A stretch of DNA of 64,000 bases. Source: Dactylosporangium vinaceum. Its GTDB lineage: Bacteria > Actinomycetota > Actinomycetes > Mycobacteriales > Micromonosporaceae. This document shows positions 51,030 to 59,818 of this stretch, in pieces. Every line of letters begins with the position of its first letter. The first letter of the stretch is position 1. Made by a program: the position numbers and the translations under genes. The stretch covers positions 11,656,001 through 11,720,000 of the forward strand of contig NZ_CP061913.1 in NCBI RefSeq assembly GCF_019904175.1, written 5' to 3'. The notes beneath the pieces were generated by a model, which was given only the letters and a program-made list of their open reading frames with translations, was not told the origin of the DNA and did no database searches.

Positions 51030-51836
51030 ATGAAGCTACGGGGAATCAAGCGGATCGCCACGGCGACGGCCGCCACCGCTCTGCTCATCGGCGCCCTCGG
51101 CACGCCGGCCCGGGCGGTCGAGACGAGCCCGTCGCCGGCCAAGTCGCCGGCGGTGCAGACGGACGAGACGCCCGGCGACATCTTCCTCGACATCTCCGAC
51201 GACGGCGTCTACGCCGCCACCGCGCCCAACAAGGGCTGCACCGGAATCGACACCGGCGTGGCGGTCGCGGGCACCGACGGCTGGCTGTTCGGCAAGCCGG
51301 CGCTGGAGTTCGAATCGATCTCCTACGCGCTCGCGTTCGGCGACGAGAAGACCGGCAAGCTCTACATCCTCTACGTCACGCCGGACGGCAACCTGTTCCA
51401 GGCGATCGACGGCGCCGACGAGGCCCGGGCCGCCGCGGCGATCAAGAGCAAGCGGGCCACGCTCTCCAAGCGGGGCGCGAACGCCGCCATCCCGGCGCCG
51501 CCCGCGGGCTGGACCGCCGCGCTCACCAAGGACGGCGTCTGGGCGAAGACCCCGGCCGGCCTCGTGCTCATCACCGGCATCGCGTTCACCGACCCGGAGT
51601 ACACCGGCGAGAAGGACGTGCCCTTCCAGCTCGTGCGGGCCTGCCCCCAGCAGCAGCCGAACACCTCGCCGTCGCCGTCGCTGTCCGCCACGCCGGTCGC
51701 GCACCCGGGCCCGGGCCTGCCGGTCACCGGCGACAACGTCGGCATGATCACCGGCGCCGGTGTCGCGCTCCTCGCGGCCGGTCTGGTGCTGTTCTTCGTG
51801 TACCGGCGCCGTAAGAACGTCAAGTTCGTCGCCTGA
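51030..51836 (+). CDS. LPXTG-anchored surface protein
   Basis: A 268-residue wall-anchored protein: signal peptide (MKLRGIKRIATATAATALLI), a globular domain of about 150 residues (DDGVYAATAPNKGCTGIDTG, ALAFGDEKTGKLYILYVTPD), and a Pro/Ser linker. The sorting signal LPVTGDN, a membrane helix and RRRK close it. The globular part is not recognised. A classical terminator follows. A gene-specific role cannot be given beyond exposure on the cell wall. Confidence 0.88.
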   Translation: MKLRGIKRIATATAATALLIGALGTPARAVETSPSPAKSPAVQTDETPGDIFLDISDDGVYAATAPNKGCTGIDTGVAVAGTDGWLFGKPALEFESISYALAFGDEKTGKLYILYVTPDGNLFQAIDGADEARAAAAIKSKRATLSKRGANAAIPAPPAGWTAALTKDGVWAKTPAGLVLITGIAFTDPEYTGEKDVPFQLVRACPQQQPNTSPSPSLSATPVAHPGPGLPVTGDNVGMITGAGVALLAAGLVLFFVYRRRKNVKFVA

Positions 51837-51850
51837 CCCTCCAGCTCCGC

Positions 51851-51881
51851 AGACCGCCCCCATTGGGGGCGGTCTTTTTTT
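51851..51881 (+). terminator. Classical rho-independent terminator
   Basis: An 11-bp stem AGACCGCCCCC / GGGGGCGGTCT, a 3-nt loop, then a run of T, just after the LPXTG gene. Confidence 0.95.
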
Positions 51882-51998
51882 GTGCCCGTCGATCTCTGTC
51901 GGCGGGGCGACAGAAGTTTGCTGCAACCGAAGGGCCCCGCCCCGCGTGTTGTCGCCGTACGGCCGGGGGCACCGGCCGCAATGGGGAGGAAGGGCAGT

Positions 51999-52538
51999 GT
52001 GGTGACGTTGCTTGACGGGGACGCACTCGGGAGGTTGTCCGACAGCGGACCGCCGCGCAGTCTCGGTTTCGAGGAGTTCTACGCGGCCTTTTTCCGACCG
52101 CTGACCATTCAGCTGTACGCGTACACGAACGACATGGCCACCGCGCAGGACATGGTCCAGGAGGCGTTCTGCCGCGCCCTGGCCCGCTGGAAGCGCGTGT
52201 CGGCAATGGACGATCCGGCCGCCTGGGTGCGCCGGGTCGCCTGGAACCTGGCCACCAGCCGCTGGCGGCGGACGCGGACCGCGCTGCTGTTCGCACAGCG
52301 CCAGCGCGAGGAGCACGCACCGTCGCCGAGCCCGGACCGGGTGGCGCTGGCCCGGGCCCTCAACGCGCTGCCCGCGCAGCAGCGCCGGGCGGTGATCCTG
52401 CACTACCTGGCCGATCTGCCCATCAATGAGATCGCGCGCCAAGAGGGTGTCGCCGAAGGGACCGTCAAGTCCTGGCTGCACCGGGGCCGCACGGTCCTGG
52501 CCGCGCAACTGACCGACAAGGAGAACCACCGTGGCTGA
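51999..52538 (+). CDS. ECF sigma factor (SigE-type family)
   Basis: A 179-residue group IV sigma factor: GFEEFYAAFFRPLTIQLYAY, TAQDMVQEAFCRALARWKRV and AWVRRVAWNLATSRWRR, then HYLADLPINEIARQEGVAEG and TVKSWLHRGRTVLAAQL. Start GTG 51999 (or the next GTG) follows GGAGGAAGG. It overlaps the next gene by eight bases. It belongs to the actinobacterial SigE-like group whose genes are typically followed by single-span membrane proteins. Confidence 0.92.
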   Translation: MVTLLDGDALGRLSDSGPPRSLGFEEFYAAFFRPLTIQLYAYTNDMATAQDMVQEAFCRALARWKRVSAMDDPAAWVRRVAWNLATSRWRRTRTALLFAQRQREEHAPSPSPDRVALARALNALPAQQRRAVILHYLADLPINEIARQEGVAEGTVKSWLHRGRTVLAAQLTDKENHRG

Positions 52539-53748
52539 CTTCGACGACCAGATCCTCGCCGGCGCGTTCGCGGACTTCCGCAACGAGGTCGCACCGCACG
52601 TCAAGCCGGCCGGCACCGCGGCCGCACAGCAAACGGTGCACCGCCGGCACCGGGTGAAGACGATCGCCGCGACCACCCTCGCCGCGCTCGCCATCGCCGC
52701 GCCGGTCGTGGCCTATGCGGCGGTCGGCGACTCCAACGGCCCACCGCCCGTCGTCCCCGGCGAGTCGGCGACTGTCGCGCCCACCGAGGCCGCCCCGACC
52801 ACCGCGGACTCCCCAACCACACCGGCCACGTCCCCGAGCTCCGCCGCGCCGGACGGCAAGATCAGCAAGACCGACCTGGGCAAGGCGACGCTCGACATCC
52901 CGGCCTGGCCCGGCGGCCTCGCCGCCGGGACCTGCCCGGAAGGCAAGGTGAAGTTCACCGACGGCAAGGCCGGCTACAACGGTGTTGCCAAGCTGAAAGG
53001 CGACCTGGTGTACGCCGACGTCGACCACGACGGCGCGCAGGAGACGGTGGCGCTCATCGAGTGCACGCCCCAGGGCAGCGACTTCCAGGTCATCGCCTTC
53101 GACCGGGACGCCGGCGGCAAGATCGTCACACTCGGCCGGGTCGTCGGGAGCGCCGGCAGCCTCGGCAAGCAGGGCACGGACATCGAGACTATCTGGGCGA
53201 TCGCGACCGGCGACAACGGCCAGGTCCGGGTCGACGTGGGTGACTACCGGCCGTGCTGCGAGATGGCGCAGGCCTCGCAGCACCAGTGGCGCACGTACGG
53301 CTGGAACGGCACCAAGTTCACCCAGACCGGCGGCCCGACCGCGTTCGGCACCAACCCGAACGTCACCGCGCTGACCATGACCGCCGACAAGCTGACGATG
53401 ACCACGCAGGCCGACGGCACCCGCACGGGCACGCTGAAGGTGACAGTCCACAACGGAGCACAGGCCGCCACCCCGGGCCAGGTCGAGTTCTCCCTCGGTG
53501 TCGACTCGGGCTGGCAGGCGCAGGCCGGCCCGGAGTGCACCTTCCAGACCGGTGGATCCCCGCGGAGCTGCACGCTGCCGAGCCTGGCCGCGGGGGCGAG
53601 CCGAGTGATCACGATCCAGCTGACCGCACCCGCGGGCCCGCTGAACACCCAGTGCACCCTCTACGTCCACGCCGTCACGCCCGACAACGGCGTGTACCCG
53701 GACCGCAAGGCCGACAACTCGGTGAGCGTCCAGGTGGTCGAGGGCTGA
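52531..53748 (+). CDS. Single-span membrane protein paired with ECF sigma factor
   Basis: A 405-residue protein with a GTG start inside the end of the sigma gene. A short cytoplasmic N-terminus (ADFDDQILAGAFADFRNEVA) precedes one membrane helix (TIAATTLAALAIAAPVVAYA), a Thr/Pro-rich linker and an extracytoplasmic part of two domains. The first contains YADVDHDGAQETVALIEC, an FG-GAP-like calcium motif. The second is Ig-like (TGTLKVTVHNGAQAATPGQV). It is a candidate anti-sigma or sensor, although no zinc motif is seen. Confidence 0.8.
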   Translation: MADFDDQILAGAFADFRNEVAPHVKPAGTAAAQQTVHRRHRVKTIAATTLAALAIAAPVVAYAAVGDSNGPPPVVPGESATVAPTEAAPTTADSPTTPATSPSSAAPDGKISKTDLGKATLDIPAWPGGLAAGTCPEGKVKFTDGKAGYNGVAKLKGDLVYADVDHDGAQETVALIECTPQGSDFQVIAFDRDAGGKIVTLGRVVGSAGSLGKQGTDIETIWAIATGDNGQVRVDVGDYRPCCEMAQASQHQWRTYGWNGTKFTQTGGPTAFGTNPNVTALTMTADKLTMTTQADGTRTGTLKVTVHNGAQAATPGQVEFSLGVDSGWQAQAGPECTFQTGGSPRSCTLPSLAAGASRVITIQLTAPAGPLNTQCTLYVHAVTPDNGVYPDRKADNSVSVQVVEG

Positions 53749-53763
53749 TCCGCCCGTCCCGAA

Positions 53764-53798
53764 ATTCCCGGCCCTCCGCTCAACCGAGGGCCGGGAAT
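53764..53798 (+). terminator. Terminator after the sigma/sensor pair
   Basis: A perfect 13-bp stem ATTCCCGGCCCTC / GAGGGCCGGGAAT with a 9-nt loop. Confidence 0.85.
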
Positions 53799-53841
53799 CG
53801 ACGTCTTCAGGTTCGCAACGCTGCGGGGGGCGGTCCAAACG

Positions 53842-54309
53842 GTGGTGCACGAAAACGCGAGGCGCGACTTCTTCGCGGCGAACTACGCCCGTCTGGCGGG
53901 CTGGGTGCGCCGCCAGGTCGACGACGACGAGACCGCGCACGACATCGCGGCCGAGGCGTTCACCCGGCTGCTGTCGCGCTGGTCCGACTCGTACGATCCA
54001 CACGCGTACCTCTACAAGGTCGCGGTGAACCTCCTGCGGGACCACTGGCGACGCGCCCAGCGGGAGCGCCGGGCCCTGACCCTGGCGGCGGCCGACAGGC
54101 ACGATGGTCCGGTCCTGCGGTCCGACCTGCGCACGATGCTCGAGCCGCTGCCCGAACACCAGCGCACCGCCCTGGTGCTGCACTACCTGGCCGGCTTCTC
54201 GATCCGCGAGGTCGCCGCGATCGTCGGCCGCCCGGAGGGCACGGTGAAGTCGGACCTGTTCCATGCCAGGGCGCGAATCCGAGCAGAACTGGACGGCACC
54301 GATGACTGA
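53842..54309 (+). CDS. ECF sigma factor
   Basis: A 155-residue group IV sigma factor: RDFFAANYARLAGWVRRQVD, HDIAAEAFTRLLSRW and LYKVAVNLLRDHWRRA, then HYLAGFSIREVAAIVGRPEG and TVKSDLFHARARIRAEL. It starts at GTG 53842 and overlaps the next gene by eight bases, the same layout as the preceding pair; the two pairs look like a tandem duplication of the module. Confidence 0.92.
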   Translation: MVHENARRDFFAANYARLAGWVRRQVDDDETAHDIAAEAFTRLLSRWSDSYDPHAYLYKVAVNLLRDHWRRAQRERRALTLAAADRHDGPVLRSDLRTMLEPLPEHQRTALVLHYLAGFSIREVAAIVGRPEGTVKSDLFHARARIRAELDGTDD

Positions 54310-55108
54310 CCCCGACGGCCGGTTCGAGGATTGGCTGCAGCAGCACCGAGTCGAGCCCCTCGGGCCGCCCCCGGGGGTCTACGAGCAGATCGCCCGGGCC
54401 GCACGCCGCCGCCGCGCGGTGCGGGTGACAGCCGTCTCCGCCGCCGCGGTGGTGCTCGGCGCGGGCGTTGCCGGCCTCGCGTACCGGATCGTCGAAGGGC
54501 CGCCGCCGGTCCCCGTTCCCGGCGCCTCGGCGTCCCGGCCGCCTTCTCCGCCCGCCATCTCCGCCGGCCCGACCGATACCGGCTCTGCGTCAGCCGTCGG
54601 CGCCGGCGGCCCCTCGTCGGGCGGTGCGGCCGGCGGCCCGGCCTCGTCGGGCGGTGCCACGACACAGCAGATCGGCCGCTGCCATACCGGCGATCTGAAA
54701 GTGACGGCGCAGGGCGCGATGAGCGGCGGTGGCGAGATGAACAACCGATATGTGTGGCTGGTCTTCACGAACACATCCAGCAGATCCTGCACCCTGTACG
54801 GCTACCCGGGCGTCTCGTGGGTCGCCGGAGACTCGGGCCAGCAGGTGAACGAGGCCACGGTACGCAAGAGCGGCACGACACCGGCCCGGTTCACCCTCGC
54901 ACCCCAGGCGTCCGGCCACGCGACGGTCCACGACGGCAATCCCGACGCGTTCGGCCCCGAATGCCAGCCCGTGGAGGTACGCGGCTATCGGGTGTACCCG
55001 CCGGACGAGACGGCCGCGATATTCGTCCCGTGGGCGGTCATGGCCTGCTCGGGCCGGGGCGTGAACGTCGGCACCGTCTCGCCGCTCGTGCCGGGCCTCA
55101 GCGAGTGA
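54302..55108 (+). CDS. DUF4232 single-span membrane protein
   Basis: A 268-residue protein: cytoplasmic N-terminus (RFEDWLQQHRVEPLGPPPGV), a basic patch, one membrane helix (VTAVSAAAVVLGAGVAGLAY), a Pro/Ser/Gly linker and a C-terminal DUF4232 domain (CHTGDLKVTAQGAMSGGGEM, RYVWLVFTNTSSRSCTLYGY, cysteines near the ends). DUF4232 domains occur in exported actinobacterial proteins of unknown function. It is placed as the partner of the overlapping sigma gene. Confidence 0.85.
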   Translation: MTDPDGRFEDWLQQHRVEPLGPPPGVYEQIARAARRRRAVRVTAVSAAAVVLGAGVAGLAYRIVEGPPPVPVPGASASRPPSPPAISAGPTDTGSASAVGAGGPSSGGAAGGPASSGGATTQQIGRCHTGDLKVTAQGAMSGGGEMNNRYVWLVFTNTSSRSCTLYGYPGVSWVAGDSGQQVNEATVRKSGTTPARFTLAPQASGHATVHDGNPDAFGPECQPVEVRGYRVYPPDETAAIFVPWAVMACSGRGVNVGTVSPLVPGLSE

Positions 55109-55252
55109 CGACAAGCATCACCGACACCGCGCGGGAAGCGATGGCCGGAGCCGTGTCAGGGGCGGCGTCAGGGCGGTGACCGGAGCGTGTCAGGCGGGGT
55201 CCGCATTGTGGTGACAACAGCGACACACACCACGATCCAGGGAGCGCCCGCC

Positions 55253-55654
55253 ATGTCGATCAACCTCACCGAGCAGGACCGGCACACCATGCGCGTCGCC
55301 GCCTACGGGGCGGTCACGCTGCTGTCGGCGGCCGGGGCCGCCGGTGGGTCGCCGCACCGGATCGCCACCAGGGGCAGTATCGCGCTCGGGTCGGCGACCG
55401 GGCTCGTCGGGCACGTGCTGGCCACGCCGGCGAAGCACAGGGAGCTCAACGGGCGGTCGGTGGCGGAGATCGCCGACCGGGTGCTGCCGGCGCTGAGCGC
55501 CACAAGTGCGCTGCTGCGGGCGCAGGCGCCGGCGGAGGCCGGGAACTTCCGGGCCGCCGTTGTCACGGCGATGGAGGCGGCGACGCACGACGGGCGGCCC
55601 GGGCCGGCAGTTGCCGACATGATGCGGAAGATCACGGCGGCCATCGACGCCTGA
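55253..55654 (+). CDS. Hypothetical helical protein
   Basis: A 133-residue protein starting at an ATG eight bases after AGGGAG. Two mildly hydrophobic segments lie in the N-terminal half (AAYGAVTLLSAAGAAGG, IALGSATGLVGHVLA) and an alpha-helical stretch in the second (ALSATSALLRAQAPAEAGN). No family recognised. Confidence 0.65.
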   Translation: MSINLTEQDRHTMRVAAYGAVTLLSAAGAAGGSPHRIATRGSIALGSATGLVGHVLATPAKHRELNGRSVAEIADRVLPALSATSALLRAQAPAEAGNFRAAVVTAMEAATHDGRPGPAVADMMRKITAAIDA

Positions 55655-55678
55655 GTGACCGGGCCGGGAAACAGCGGA

Positions 55679-55705
55679 GGCGCGGCCGGGGAGCCCGGCC
55701 GCGCC
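55679..55705. terminator. Bidirectional terminator
   Basis: A perfect 12-bp stem GGCGCGGCCGGG / CCCGGCCGCGCC with a 3-nt loop between convergent genes. Confidence 0.85.
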
Positions 55706-55724
55706 TCGCTGTGTGCCGCAGGTA

Positions 55725-57341
55725 CTAGTGGTGCACCGGGTACAGCGGCTCACGGGCGGCCACGCTGGTGTCAGCGCGGAGCGTCTGGGCCGTTGCGGCG
55801 GCGGAGGCCGCGGTCGGGTCGGGCTGCGGGAGGGCGTCGCAGCTCTTGTCGGGGCGGTCGCCCGACTTGCGCTGCGGGAGCTTACCCGTGGCCAGGTAGT
55901 CCGCGATGGTGTTGTCCACGCACTCGTTGCCGTTGAGCGAGTTGGCGTGCGTGGTCTGGCCGACCTCGGCCAGCAGCGCGCCGTGCGGGAACCGCCGGCG
56001 AGCCTCCAGGCTGCCCTCGAACGGGGTGGCCGCGTCGAGGGTGGTGCCGACGAACAGGACGCTCTTGACCTTCGAGCCGTCGACCTTCACCGGCTTCTGG
56101 GCCTTGCCGGGCCAGTAGAGGCACGGCGCGTTGAACCAGGCGTTCGACCAGGTCATGAACGGAGCCTTGAGGAACGTGAGCCAGTTGTCCCGCTCCCACT
56201 TGCTCCAGCTCTGCGGCCACTGGACGTCGGTGCACTGCACCGCGTTGTAGACCGCGAAGCCGTTGTCGTCGCCGGGGGCGATGTAGTTGTTGTAGGCGTC
56301 GACGATGACCTGCGTGTTGCGGTCGTTGGCCCAGCCGGCGAAGGCGTCGGCCAGCTCCAACCACGTCGACTGGTAGTAGCCGGCGTAGAGGAAGATGTCC
56401 GTCCACTCGCTGGCGCCCACCACGCCGCCGGCCGGGGCCGCGCGGAGCTTCTGCTGCTCGGCGTACCAGCGCAGCTCGACCTGCTGGGCCGTCTTGCCGA
56501 GGTGGTACACGCTGTCGTACTTCGCCAGCCAGCCGAACCAGATTTCCTCGTTGCGCTGGAAGTTGACGTCCTGGTCGAGGTTGGCCTCGTACCAGACCTT
56601 GCGCACGTCGACGTTGCCGTCGAGCACCATCCGGCGCACCTTGTCCGGGTGCAGGGTGCCGTAGACCTGGCCGAGGTAGGTGCCGTAGGAGAAGCCGTAG
56701 AAGTTGATCTGCTTCTCGCCGAGCGCCTTGCGGATCGACTCCATGTCGTTCACCGAGTCGACGGTGGTCATGTGGTTGAGGAGCTCGCCGCCGGCCTTGC
56801 CGCAAGCCTGGGCGTAGCCCTTGGACTTGCTCAGCCAGAGGTTCTCCAGGCCCTTGTTCCACGGGATGTACTCGGGGCGCGGACCCGCGAAGTAGTTGTC
56901 GTCGCAGTGCAGCGCCGGCACGCTGGAGCCAACGCCGCGGGGGTCGAAGCCGATCCAGTCGTAGGCGTCGCCCGCACCGTTGGGCACGAACTCACCGAGG
57001 TAGGACAGCGTCAGGCCGGAGCCGCCGGGGCCACCCGGGTTGACGAGCATGGGGCCCTGGTAATCCTTGTCCGCGACCTTGTGCTTGATGCGCGAGACCG
57101 CGATCTGGATCTTCTTGCCGTTGGGCTTGCTGTAGTCGAGCGGCACGTCGAGCAGGCCGCACTGCGCACCACGGCGCTGCAGGCCCGGGCTCTCGCACTG
57201 GCCCCACGGGATCGTGGCGGCCGCGTAGCCGTCGGCGCTCGATGCACCCGGGGCGGCCAGGGCGCTCGCCGCGGGTGCGAGAGCCACGGCCATGGCCGTG
57301 GCGGTGAAGAGGACCAGCCCCTTCACGGTTCTGTTCGTCAA
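55725..57341 (-). CDS. Secreted alpha/beta-hydrolase peptidase (tripeptidyl aminopeptidase-like)
   Basis: A 538-residue exported S33-type peptidase resembling Streptomyces Tap/SlpD. It has a signal peptide (1-33), the oxyanion loop NPGGPGGSG, a nucleophile elbow GFSYGTY (Ser218), the acidic residue in GTTLDAATP and the catalytic His in GQTTHANSL near the end. Two cysteines close to the C-terminus (ECVDNT, KSCDAL) are typical. It removes short peptides from the N-termini of proteins. I chose the TTG at 57341, six bases after GGGAGG, over the upstream TTG. Confidence 0.92.
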   Translation of the reverse strand: MTNRTVKGLVLFTATAMAVALAPAASALAAPGASSADGYAAATIPWGQCESPGLQRRGAQCGLLDVPLDYSKPNGKKIQIAVSRIKHKVADKDYQGPMLVNPGGPGGSGLTLSYLGEFVPNGAGDAYDWIGFDPRGVGSSVPALHCDDNYFAGPRPEYIPWNKGLENLWLSKSKGYAQACGKAGGELLNHMTTVDSVNDMESIRKALGEKQINFYGFSYGTYLGQVYGTLHPDKVRRMVLDGNVDVRKVWYEANLDQDVNFQRNEEIWFGWLAKYDSVYHLGKTAQQVELRWYAEQQKLRAAPAGGVVGASEWTDIFLYAGYYQSTWLELADAFAGWANDRNTQVIVDAYNNYIAPGDDNGFAVYNAVQCTDVQWPQSWSKWERDNWLTFLKAPFMTWSNAWFNAPCLYWPGKAQKPVKVDGSKVKSVLFVGTTLDAATPFEGSLEARRRFPHGALLAEVGQTTHANSLNGNECVDNTIADYLATGKLPQRKSGDRPDKSCDALPQPDPTAASAAATAQTLRADTSVAAREPLYPVHH

Positions 57342-57510
57342 GACAACCCTCCCAAATCTGCCCAAATCTTTGCAGTGGCCAGCTGATTCGGGTCAAACAA
57401 TGTCACGCCGATGCTTTCTGCCCCAGCAGCCGCGCGGAAGCCGTAACACCCTTTCCTCCACCCGCGTAAAACCGGTGTCGGGCCGCTTTCGGCTCCGGTA
57501 CAACGGTCTG

Positions 57511-58272
57511 ATGCTGCGCAAATACCCCCGGACGCCCCATGTGCAGGGTTCGCGCCTGCAGCCGGGGGACCACGATCTCGCGCAGGTGCCGTTCACCGAG
57601 CTGGCCGGCCGGGCACTGGTCGTGGAGGAGAAGCTGGACGGGGCCAACGCGGCGATCAGCTTCGATACCGACGGCACGCTGCTGCTGCAGTCACGCGGTC
57701 ACTATCTGTCCGGTGGCCCGCGGGAGAAGCAGTTCGCGCCGTTCAAGGCGTGGGCGGCGGGGGCCCGATACGCCCTCTGGCCCGTTATCAAGGACCGATT
57801 CATCGTGTACGGCGAGTGGCTCTACGCGAAACACACCGTCTTCTATGACGCTTTGCCGCACCACTTCTGCGAGTTCGACGTGTTCGACAGGCAGGCGGGC
57901 ACGTTCCTGTCCACCCGGCGCCGCCGCGAGCTGCTCGCGGGCCTCCCCATCGCGTCGGTGCCGGTGCTGGCCGAGGACGTCTTCACCGACCTCGCCGAAC
58001 TGACCGCGCTGGCCGGCCCGTCGACGTGCCGGACGGGGTCGTGGCGGGAGGCGCTGCGCGAGGCCGCGGTGGCGGGCGGGGCCGACCCGGAGCGGGTGGT
58101 GCGCGAGACCGACACGGCCGAGGAGATGGAGGGCCTGTACCTCAAGCTCGAGGACGCCGACGCGGTGCTGGGCCGCTACAAGTGGGTCCGGCCGAGCTTC
58201 CACACCGCGATCCTCGACTCGGGCAGCCACTGGCAGGACCGCCCGATCGTCGCCAACCGGCTGCGGACGTGA
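57511..58272 (+). CDS. RNA ligase (Rnl2-like)
   Basis: A 253-residue ATP-dependent RNA ligase. Nucleotidyltransferase motif I is EEKLDG with the AMP-accepting Lys41. Motif Ia is SRG (61-63). YGEWLYAKHTVFY and EFDVFD (121-126) form motifs III/IIIa, EGLYLKLE (207-214) motif IV, and RYKWVRP (222-228) motif V. It lacks the C-terminal domain of T4 Rnl2, as many bacterial forms do. Its TGA overlaps the GTG of the next gene. With that kinase it forms an RNA end-healing and sealing cassette, probably to repair cleaved tRNA or other RNA. Confidence 0.93.
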   Translation: MLRKYPRTPHVQGSRLQPGDHDLAQVPFTELAGRALVVEEKLDGANAAISFDTDGTLLLQSRGHYLSGGPREKQFAPFKAWAAGARYALWPVIKDRFIVYGEWLYAKHTVFYDALPHHFCEFDVFDRQAGTFLSTRRRRELLAGLPIASVPVLAEDVFTDLAELTALAGPSTCRTGSWREALREAAVAGGADPERVVRETDTAEEMEGLYLKLEDADAVLGRYKWVRPSFHTAILDSGSHWQDRPIVANRLRT

Positions 58273-59102
58273 ACCCCGTCGACGAGGCGCTGCTCCTGCT
58301 CGACGCCGGAGAACACCGGGCCCGGCGCGTCCTCTGGGAGCGCGGGGTGCCGATCGCCTTCCGGGAGCACGTGGCCGCCCTGGTCCGCCACCATCGGCTG
58401 CCGTTCGGCGCGTTCGAGCACCGCGACCTGGACCGGATCGCCTTCCGGATCAGCCTGGTCGCCCGCAACTACCATCTGGCGGCAGTGGCCGCCGCGGCGG
58501 CGGGTGGCGACCGGAGGCTCCTCGGGGAAGTCGCGCTCTTCCGGGAGTACACCCGCGAAATCGGCTGTTTTGATCGTCCGAGGGACTTCCCGTCGGACCA
58601 TGCGCGATTCGAGTATTTCCGCACGCCCGGCCGCGATCCGGCCTATGCGGCCCACGACGGCACGAAGTGCACGGTGACCGTGATGTCCGGGCTTCCGGGG
58701 GCCGGCAAGGACCACTGGATCGCGGCCAATCGGCCGGGCGTCCCCGTGATCAGCCTGGACGACCTGCGCGCGGAGCTCGGCGTGCGGCCGACGGGGGACC
58801 AGGGGCCCGTGGCCGCTGCCGCGTACGCCCGGGCGAAGGAGCACCTGCGGGCCGGGCGCGGCTACGTCTGGAACGCGACGAACCTGACCCGCGCGCTACG
58901 GTCGCGCAGCATAGCGGTGGCCGCGGACTACGGCGCGCGGGTCGAGGTGGTGAGCGTCGAGGCGCCGCCGGACGTGGTGCACCGGCGCAATCGGGGCCGG
59001 TCGCGCACGGTACCGCCGGCGGTCATCGACCGGATGGCCGGGCGCTGGGAGGTGCCCGACCCGTCGGAGGCCCACTCGGTGCTCTGGGTGCCCAACGTCT
59101 AA
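58269..59102 (+). CDS. Polynucleotide-kinase-like AAA protein (RNA repair partner)
   Basis: A 277-residue protein. The C-terminal half is a P-loop kinase with GLPGAGKDHW (141-150), SLDDLR (162-167) and a basic lid (HRRNRGRSRTVPPAVIDRM), as in the 5'-OH polynucleotide kinases. The N-terminal 130 residues (REHVAALVRHHRLPFGAFEH, then RIAFRISLVARNYHLAAVAA) resemble the second half of HD-domain proteins that are normally fused to this kinase, but no HD metal motif is seen. The start overlaps the ligase stop as GTGA, so the two are translated together. 3'-phosphatase activity, if any, must come from elsewhere. Confidence 0.85.
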   Translation: MNPVDEALLLLDAGEHRARRVLWERGVPIAFREHVAALVRHHRLPFGAFEHRDLDRIAFRISLVARNYHLAAVAAAAAGGDRRLLGEVALFREYTREIGCFDRPRDFPSDHARFEYFRTPGRDPAYAAHDGTKCTVTVMSGLPGAGKDHWIAANRPGVPVISLDDLRAELGVRPTGDQGPVAAAAYARAKEHLRAGRGYVWNATNLTRALRSRSIAVAADYGARVEVVSVEAPPDVVHRRNRGRSRTVPPAVIDRMAGRWEVPDPSEAHSVLWVPNV

Positions 59103-59818
59103 CGGCTGGTGATGCGCTGGCGCTGCATGGCCAGGGCCTGCAGGGCCGATGAGCGGATGAGCAGCAGCGGGTTGAGCGGCTCGTTCGCCTTGATCGCCCG
59201 GGCGTAGGGGCGGTTCTCGACGGCCCAGCCGTCATGGATGTCGTACTCGATCGAGAGCGACCCGTCGCGCGCCATCTGGTAGTCAAGCAGGACACCGGGC
59301 CCGAGCGACCGGGTGGCGATCTCACCGGCCATGTGCGGGATCGGCGAGAAGAAGAACGCGACCTTGGGTACCGGCTGGAACAGGTCGACGTCGATGAGGT
59401 CGAAGACGCCGATCGGCTGGTACATCCCGTGCGAGTCGTGCATGCACAGGCCCGCGCTGAGCTCGGTCCGGCCGGCGTTGTCGATCTCCATGTGCCCCGC
59501 CGGGCCGCCCGGGGTCACGATGCCGGCGCCGTCGTTGCCCGAGACCGTGAGCACGCTGCCCAGCGGGGCCGGGTAGTTGTGCGTGGCGACGACCTTGGTG
59601 CTCGGCGCGTGCGCCATCTTGCGGGACGTGAACATCGAGTAGTTCTCGATCCACGAGATCTCGACATGGCGCTCGAGGTAGTGCGCGGAGAGCCAGATCG
59701 TCGGCGCGCCGCTGGCCGAGGTCGCGATCGCGTGGAGCCCGAAAAGCGCGAAGTGGTGGTCGCGCAGCTGCTCGATCGTGGCCTCGTTCATGTCGATCGT
59801 GAGTTTGTGCTGCTCCAC
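59099..59818 (-). CDS. Hypothetical protein with hidden ribosome binding site
   Basis: A 239-residue protein without signal peptide or membrane helix. It is beta-rich (VLTVSGNDGAGIVTPGGPAG, SLSIEYDIHDGWAVENRPYA), begins EQHKLTIDMNEATIEQLRDH and contains many His, Trp and Tyr. No family recognised. The GTG start follows AGGAGGACAGC, and the leader contains the complement of that site (see the hairpin at 59815-59861). Its stop overlaps the kinase gene by four bases in convergent orientation. Function unknown. Confidence 0.7.
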   Translation of the reverse strand: MEQHKLTIDMNEATIEQLRDHHFALFGLHAIATSASGAPTIWLSAHYLERHVEISWIENYSMFTSRKMAHAPSTKVVATHNYPAPLGSVLTVSGNDGAGIVTPGGPAGHMEIDNAGRTELSAGLCMHDSHGMYQPIGVFDLIDVDLFQPVPKVAFFFSPIPHMAGEIATRSLGPGVLLDYQMARDGSLSIEYDIHDGWAVENRPYARAIKANEPLNPLLLIRSSALQALAMQRQRITSR

